A stretch of DNA of 12,402 nt from Haplosporangium gracile (Eukaryota > Mortierellomycota > Mortierellomycetes > Mortierellales > Mortierellaceae). The notes below the pieces were generated by a model. It was not told the DNA's origin and searched no databases. It was given only the letters and a program-made list of their open reading frames with translations. The position numbers and the translations under genes were made by a program. Location of the stretch: assembly GCA_015499985.1 (NCBI GenBank), contig JAAAUF010000077.1:1-12402 (forward strand), in the 5' to 3' direction. Below are positions 8,553 through 12,402 of this stretch, in pieces. Each line of letters opens with the position of its first letter. Position 1 is the first letter of the stretch.

Positions 8553-8826
8553 GCAAGCAATGATAAAAAAAATATACGACAACTTCGAGATAAAAGAATG
8601 AGGAGATTGAATCCTGTGTGCTTGTATTCTTGTAATATCCACAATGCGGTGAAAGAAGAGAAATGAAAGCGCCATATGCTTATCTTTTTTTCTGGTGGAG
8701 AATCGATTTGGATATGGATAACGATGACGAGATGGACAGGGTATGAATAAAAGCAATCCAGCTTAATATCGCAGGAAATGAAAGACTAAGAGGAGTCGAT
8801 ACGATTCGAGTGAGATGAGGACGCGG
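8553..8826 (+). repeat. Duplicated 3' block, copy 1
   Basis: Similar to 11729-11964. The core 8712-8782 aligns without gaps to 11849-11919 at 53 of 71 positions, with mostly transition differences. Flanking anchors are shared in the same order: GCAAGCAATGAT versus GCAAACAGTGAT on the left, and TACGATTCGAGTGAG versus TACGATTTGAGAGAG on the right. It lies downstream of copy A as its partner lies downstream of copy B. It has no convincing open frame of its own; a minus-strand reading is noted under findings. Confidence 0.7.
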
Positions 8827-9379
8827 ATGATGTTGCAAGCACACGTTGGTGCAGGGCTATTGCTCATGACTCTGAAATGAAAGCCTCTTGTCGATAGTGT
8901 TCCTTTTCCGCAATTGTCAGATCGTGTTTGCTTTCGGGCAGAAGGAATAGTACCAAACCTCGAGCAAAGGAACAAGATTGAAAAACGAGCCATTGACCGA
9001 GTACCTGAGAGACGAGGTAGATGGAAAGAAGGCAGTTGAGACGAGTAGAAGAAACATATTATCACCATGGAGCCGATAGCAATGTCCTACAATCATGTTC
9101 CTGCTCGTGCAGGAACTAGAGGCTTCGTAACGACACAAGACTAGTACAGCCAGAAAGAGGGGTTAAAGGGCCAAAGTTAAGTCAGAAACGGCCAAAAACC
9201 ACTACCGAAACAATGGTGTCGATGGTGCTAAACCATGCTCCTGCTCGTTCTCGGGCTACAGATATTGGAGCGAGGCCAGACCAACACGAGTGGAAAAAGA
9301 ATCATAATGGCTATTTTATGATGCAATAACATCAACGGTGAAATTATGAGATGGGGGTATGGTCGAGGGTGCAGCTTTG
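8827..9379. other. Intergenic DNA between relic copies, with a perfect hairpin
   Basis: No gene is seen. At 9097-9116 GTTCCTGC-TCGT-GCAGGAAC forms a perfect 8-bp stem with a 4-nt loop. Part of it recurs at about 9233-9247 (CATGCTCCTGCTCGT), where the partner arm is missing. Short minus-strand open frames at 8763-9138 have no recognisable protein features. Confidence 0.5.
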
Positions 9380-9850
9380 GTGGGTGGAGGTTTCTTATCT
9401 CCACTCTTGCTTCCTTTCTCTACTCCTTCTGCTCCTCTTATCCCCACCTCCACCTCCACCTCCACTTCCACACCAAAACGCATTCACAACACACACTTAC
9501 AGCAAACAGACACCCTCCTTTCTTTCTTCGCTCCCCCACTCCCACTCTCAGCACAAACGACCCTCTAATTAACACATACACATACATCCTTCCTCTTTAC
9601 CCTCACACACAACACACAGTCTCTTCACTCTCGACACACACTCCTATACTCGCTATCTTCATACTCCTATTTGCTTGCGTTCTATCGCTGCTTGCGGAGC
9701 CCTTGCCATTACCACCCTCTTGTCAGCCCTCCCCAGCATTCTCTCTACTTTTTTCACTTCTCCCTTTTAAGTTACATAGACATTTTTTATCTCCATATTT
9801 CATTTTTTTCCTCCCTCATTCAGTTCTGTGCCTCCAGTCCGCAACTCACC
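9380..9850 (+). promoter_or_regulatory. Pyrimidine-rich upstream region of copy B
   Basis: Nearly 470 nt dominated by C and T on the plus strand. It includes a CCACCT hexamer repeat at about 9444-9470, CACA-rich runs at 9485-9635, and CTTCTCCCTTTT and TTTTTTCCTCC tracts just before the ATG at 9851. This is typical fungal promoter or leader composition. Open frames through it (from 9346) are Ser/Pro/His/Leu composition artefacts of the tract. Confidence 0.5.
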
Positions 9851-11494
9851 ATGATCGGCCAGATTGCCACGCTCTTTGCGTGGTACCACAACACACCTGT
9901 CCAGGACAACTATAGCAGTAACATCAACAACAACAGCAACAGCAACGGCAACACTATTCTTTCCCAAGGAATCAACACCCACAATAGCACAACCACCGTC
10001 TCTTCACCATTTGCACTTGTGCAGCCACAGGGAACCAGTTGCAACCTTGGTACATGCCAGCTGTTTCCTCGTTCTCCTCCTCCTCCGCCTCTGAGCAAGA
10101 AGAAATGGCCGATGAACTTTTTGACACATTGGTCAATTTCGATAAGGACGAGAGTTACAACGACACCTCCACCGATAACTTCGGTTGGCCTTCCTCAACT
10201 CCATCTCCCATGCCATCGGCTACCTCTCCTCTGCCTTTGGTTCCTTCTTCTTCAGCCTTGATTCCCAGCTCCGGATTCTTTGTTGCATCGTCCGCTGTAA
10301 CAGTTACTACCTCGCCTGTCCTTTCGGTCGCCTCTCCGTTATCCACTACTGTCGCTTCTCCGTTGACCCCGCTCACCGCTGCATTTTTGCCATCAGGGCC
10401 AACAACAGCAACAACCTCACCAAGCATTGCCAACATCAGCCCATTAGTAAGTGCCCATTTCAATTGTACCAACCCTTTGATGCCTTGCTAAAACTCGTTG
10501 ACTCTATACAAACAGCATCTAAATTATATTTTCGATTATCATTAGGACAAAACTCAGAGAGAAATGCAGGGTCTACTGTTTGGAGACCTTTCTGACACGT
10601 TTGGACCTTTGAACGAGCATCATACGCCACCCGAGTCGCATGATATCAGAACGTCAGAGAAGCCCGGCCCGTTCCAAATGTCCGAAACTTCCTTGACATC
10701 GACTCAATCTGGTTGAAGTTGTTCTTACCAAGCGCCACTCTACCGATATTTCGGACACGGAGAACTCTGGAAAGTGACTCAAGGTCGCTCCGGTCAAACC
10801 GCTCAAGAGGCAGACTGTCTCTCGCTGGTCAAAAGAACATCATGACGACGAGAGCACCGATACCATTCTCGACCATGGTGTCATTGACGCTTGTACTACC
10901 ACTCAGCCCTCGGTCCCAGTCCTGACTCCTGTCCTCGTCTCAGTTCCTCTCCTGTCTTGGTTCCTCTCCCCATCTCAATCCCTCCCCCGCCTCGGCCTCT
11001 ATACCATCCGCTAGTAGTGCCTCGGTGTCGCTCTGCCTGTCCATTCCAGCCCGGGCTCCATGCCCTTGACCTCATTCAAGACACTTGCGCTGGCCAAGGC
11101 GAACCACCCATCCCTGAGCGCAGGCTCAACACCCAAACCAGCCAAGGTCCAGAACACGCCTTCAACCCCCACTCGAACGAAGAAGCATACGCAGCATATC
11201 GCAGTATCTGCGAATTTCACCCATCAAACCTTGTCATCACCTCGCCCCACCCCTACGCGCATCATGATCAAGGCGTACATGAAAAAGCACAACCAGCATC
11301 GAGTGCTACTTTGTCGTCACACCTGTGGACAAGATGAGGAGGGGTGGATGGCCGTCAAAGACATGGAAGACTATCAAGATTTGTTGGGTGAGTTCAAAGC
11401 GGCTAATGGATTGGATTTGAGCATAAAAGGAAAGACAAAGTCAGCCAAGGCCAACAACGGGAAGAGCAAGGGCAAGGGCAAGGGTAAGGCCTGA
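9851..11494 (+). pseudogene. Broken gene 'copy B', one clean intron and several lesions
   Basis: ATG 9851 (caactcaccATGatc) opens MIGQIATLFAWYHNTP, followed by an Asn/Ser-rich run. A one-base shift near 10030-10040 is needed to continue into the Ser-rich text and ADELFDTLVNFDKDE, an acidic/hydrophobic stretch. The intron 10447-10545 (GTAAGT...ATTAG, 99 nt, phase 0) joins ISPL to DKTQREMQGLLFG. That frame stops at TGA 10714. A one-base shift to frame 10712 continues (VEVVLTKRHSTDISD), with TGA at 10775 and TAG TAG at 11012-11017. Between about 10950 and 11055 a third frame reads the more natural Ser/Pro/Ala text. The last part (from 11060) is open to TGA 11492 and ends in a Lys/Gly tail (KSKGKGKGKA). 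No named domain is recognised; an acidic patch plus Ser/Thr/Pro-rich linkers hints at a regulatory protein, weakly. Assembly errors could explain one lesion, hardly all. Confidence 0.65.
10447..10545 (+). other. Intron of copy B
   Basis: Donor TTA|GTAAGT and acceptor CATTAG|GAC. It is 99 nt with a phase-0 junction, and both sides read plausible protein. This is the clearest evidence that copy B was once an expressed gene. Confidence 0.65.
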
Positions 11495-11728
11495 ACATCG
11501 AACAATCTCCTCCTGTCCTTTCTTCCCATTCCGTTGATCTTTTATCCCCTCTTCTATAATCCATAATTCATACATTTTCGTGCATCTTTTCTTCATACTT
11601 TCATATCCAGATCCAACTCAGAGTACCATAGTTTTCTTCCCTTCCTTTTTGCACATCAAACTTTTTCTCATCAGTTCTGTACATAGCCCTCGCATCTTGA
11701 CTAGCTCAACAAAGTACGAATTCAAAAA
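11495..11728 (+). other. 3' flank of copy B
   Basis: C/T-rich sequence following the last stop, with TTTTATCCCC and several CATA/ATAATC stretches. No strong AATAAA, no gene and no repeat were seen. Taken as former 3' UTR. Confidence 0.35.
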
Positions 11729-11964
11729 GCAAACAGTGATGAAAAATGACAACCTTGAAATAAGGCATGAAGTGCTTGGATTTTGTCCATGATGCGAAAA
11801 AGGGGGTCCTAATGCCTTTTTTTTTTTTTATCAAGAACTGGATTTTGAATATGGGTGACGACGATGAGGTGAACAGTGTATGAACAAGAACATACCGGCT
11901 TACCATCACAAGAGATGAACGGCTGTTGTGATATTTGTACGATTTGAGAGAGAGGAGTCTGCGG
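11729..11964 (+). repeat. Duplicated 3' block, copy 2
   Basis: Partner of 8553-8826; see that entry for the 71-nt ungapped core (11849-11919). A 12-13 nt T run at about 11819-11830 corresponds in position to TCTTTTTTTCT at about 8683-8692 in copy 1. Overall it is shorter, so indels separate the copies outside the core. Confidence 0.7.
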
Positions 11965-12190
11965 TCGAAATGGAATGTGCATTCATTCTTGCTGATCAAC
12001 TTGGTCATACCTTTTTCGCTTTGTTGTGTCGGTTTTGATGCTCTTCTTCTAAATCGGGCGAAAGGCGGAGAACTGGAAATGTTTAAAAATTCAATTTTGG
12101 TGGCGTAAAATATGGAAGGGGAAACAATAGACCCAGTCCAACTTTAAATTAAACAGCCCGTTTCGAATTTTCCACAAGTGCACGATCGTA
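11965..12190. other. Unassigned 3' intergenic DNA
   Basis: No gene is seen on either strand. A faint continuation of the duplicated block may exist (ATCGGGCGAAAGG at 12053-12065 against TTTCGGGCAGAAGG at 8932-8945), too short to count. Confidence 0.3.
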
Positions 12191-12402
12191 TACAAAAAAA
12201 TGTACCCCAAAACGTTCGAACGTACAGCACTTCAAAAAAAAAAAAGGGGAGGGGGGATGAGAAAATAGACAAAAAGACAAACAAAAAACATTCATTACCC
12301 TAATAGTTATGAGTTGTTCGTACCAAGTGTCAAAATCGTTGATTGGTTAATCATGGACTCGTCCCTATCTTCCTTGACACCATTGTCTTTTTTTGCTTTT
12401 GG
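12191..12402 (+). mobile_element. Possible terminus of a second TA-flanked element, running off the window
   Basis: TACAAAAAAATGTAC at 12191-12205 is identical over 15 nt to the right tip of the MITE, including the TA, read inward. After this the sequence diverges (CCCCAAAACG in place of GGCTCCTTAA), so it is not the same family copy but could be a relative with the same tip. A perfect 12-bp palindrome ACGTTCGAACGT lies at 12212-12223. The opposite end is not in the window. The alternative is a chance match in A-rich DNA. Confidence 0.35.

Noticed and set aside
8763..9138. Two overlapping minus-strand frames of 73-101 residues
   Set aside because: No recognisable protein features, no splice or leader signals, and different frames compete over the same DNA.
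9444..9475. CCACCT hexamer repeat as a possible regulatory array or CRISPR-like repeat
   Set aside because: Simple tandem microsatellite with no spacers, inside a pyrimidine-rich leader.
9346..9915. 189-residue open frame upstream of and overlapping copy B
   Set aside because: Follows the C/T-rich leader; Leu/Pro/Ser/His composition is a by-product of the tract and all three frames look alike there.
10929..11059. A second intron explaining the stops in copy B
   Set aside because: No GTAAGT/GTGAGT-type donor paired with a pyrimidine-backed AG acceptor spans the stops; frameshifts explain the text better.
11706..12008. 100-residue minus-strand open frame over the duplicated 3' block
   Set aside because: The part matching copy 1 is not in the same conserved frame throughout, and it runs through a poly-T tract (KKKK). 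Kept only as a question under the 71-nt block.
1..12402. tRNA or other structured RNA genes
   Set aside because: Scanned for GGTTCRANTCC-type B boxes with a matching A box. Near matches such as GTTCGAACGT at 12214 are palindromes without tRNA arms.

Overview
The window looks like nuclear DNA of an early-diverging filamentous fungus. A Mortierella-like (Mucoromycota) source is my best guess. The basis is short GT-AG introns of about 90-150 nt with GTAAGT/GTACGT donors, pyrimidine-rich leaders, Asn/Ser/Thr/Pro- and Gln-rich low-complexity coding, and an RNAi-type heterochromatin gene. No bacterial operon, tRNA, rRNA or CRISPR was seen.

Layout. (1) 106-2208, plus strand: a four-exon gene for a 567-residue protein that I recognise as the Arb1 subunit of the Argonaute siRNA chaperone (ARC) complex. 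(2) 2209-2765: a convergent intergenic spacer with a GT-rich tract that holds a canonical four-run G-quadruplex motif. (3) 5086-2766, minus strand: a three-exon gene for a 701-residue protein of unknown function, with a Gln-rich segment, one good AT-hook (KRGRPPKL) inside a duplicated 17-residue unit, and a Cys/His-rich patch. Its first intron has two in-phase donors 12 nt apart. (4) 5087-5656: a probable divergent promoter region. (5) 5657-8240: a decayed multi-exon gene ('copy A') with coding-like blocks in shifting frames. It is interrupted at 7577-8079 by a 503-bp non-coding element with inverted repeats of about 68 bp flanked by TA. Removing the element and one TA rejoins an open frame exactly. 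(6) 8241-9850: non-coding DNA with a block also found near 11.7-12.0 kb, a perfect hairpin, and a long pyrimidine-rich leader. (7) 9851-11494: a second broken gene ('copy B') with one clean intron and several frameshifts or stops. (8) 11495-12402: 3' flank, the second copy of the duplicated block, and at about 12191 a 15-nt match to the tip of the 503-bp element.

Interpretation. Copies A and B share start context, an Asn-rich stretch, a D-x-I-x-D-x-G stretch and a 3' block in the same order. I read them as an old tandem duplication in which both members decayed. One of them also took a TA-targeting MITE into its coding sequence. The left half of the window is ordinary gene space with two apparently intact genes; the right half is a small relic zone. 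The only functional link I can defend is that Arb1 belongs to small-RNA-directed silencing. Its closeness to transposon and pseudogene debris is a coincidence as far as the sequence shows.
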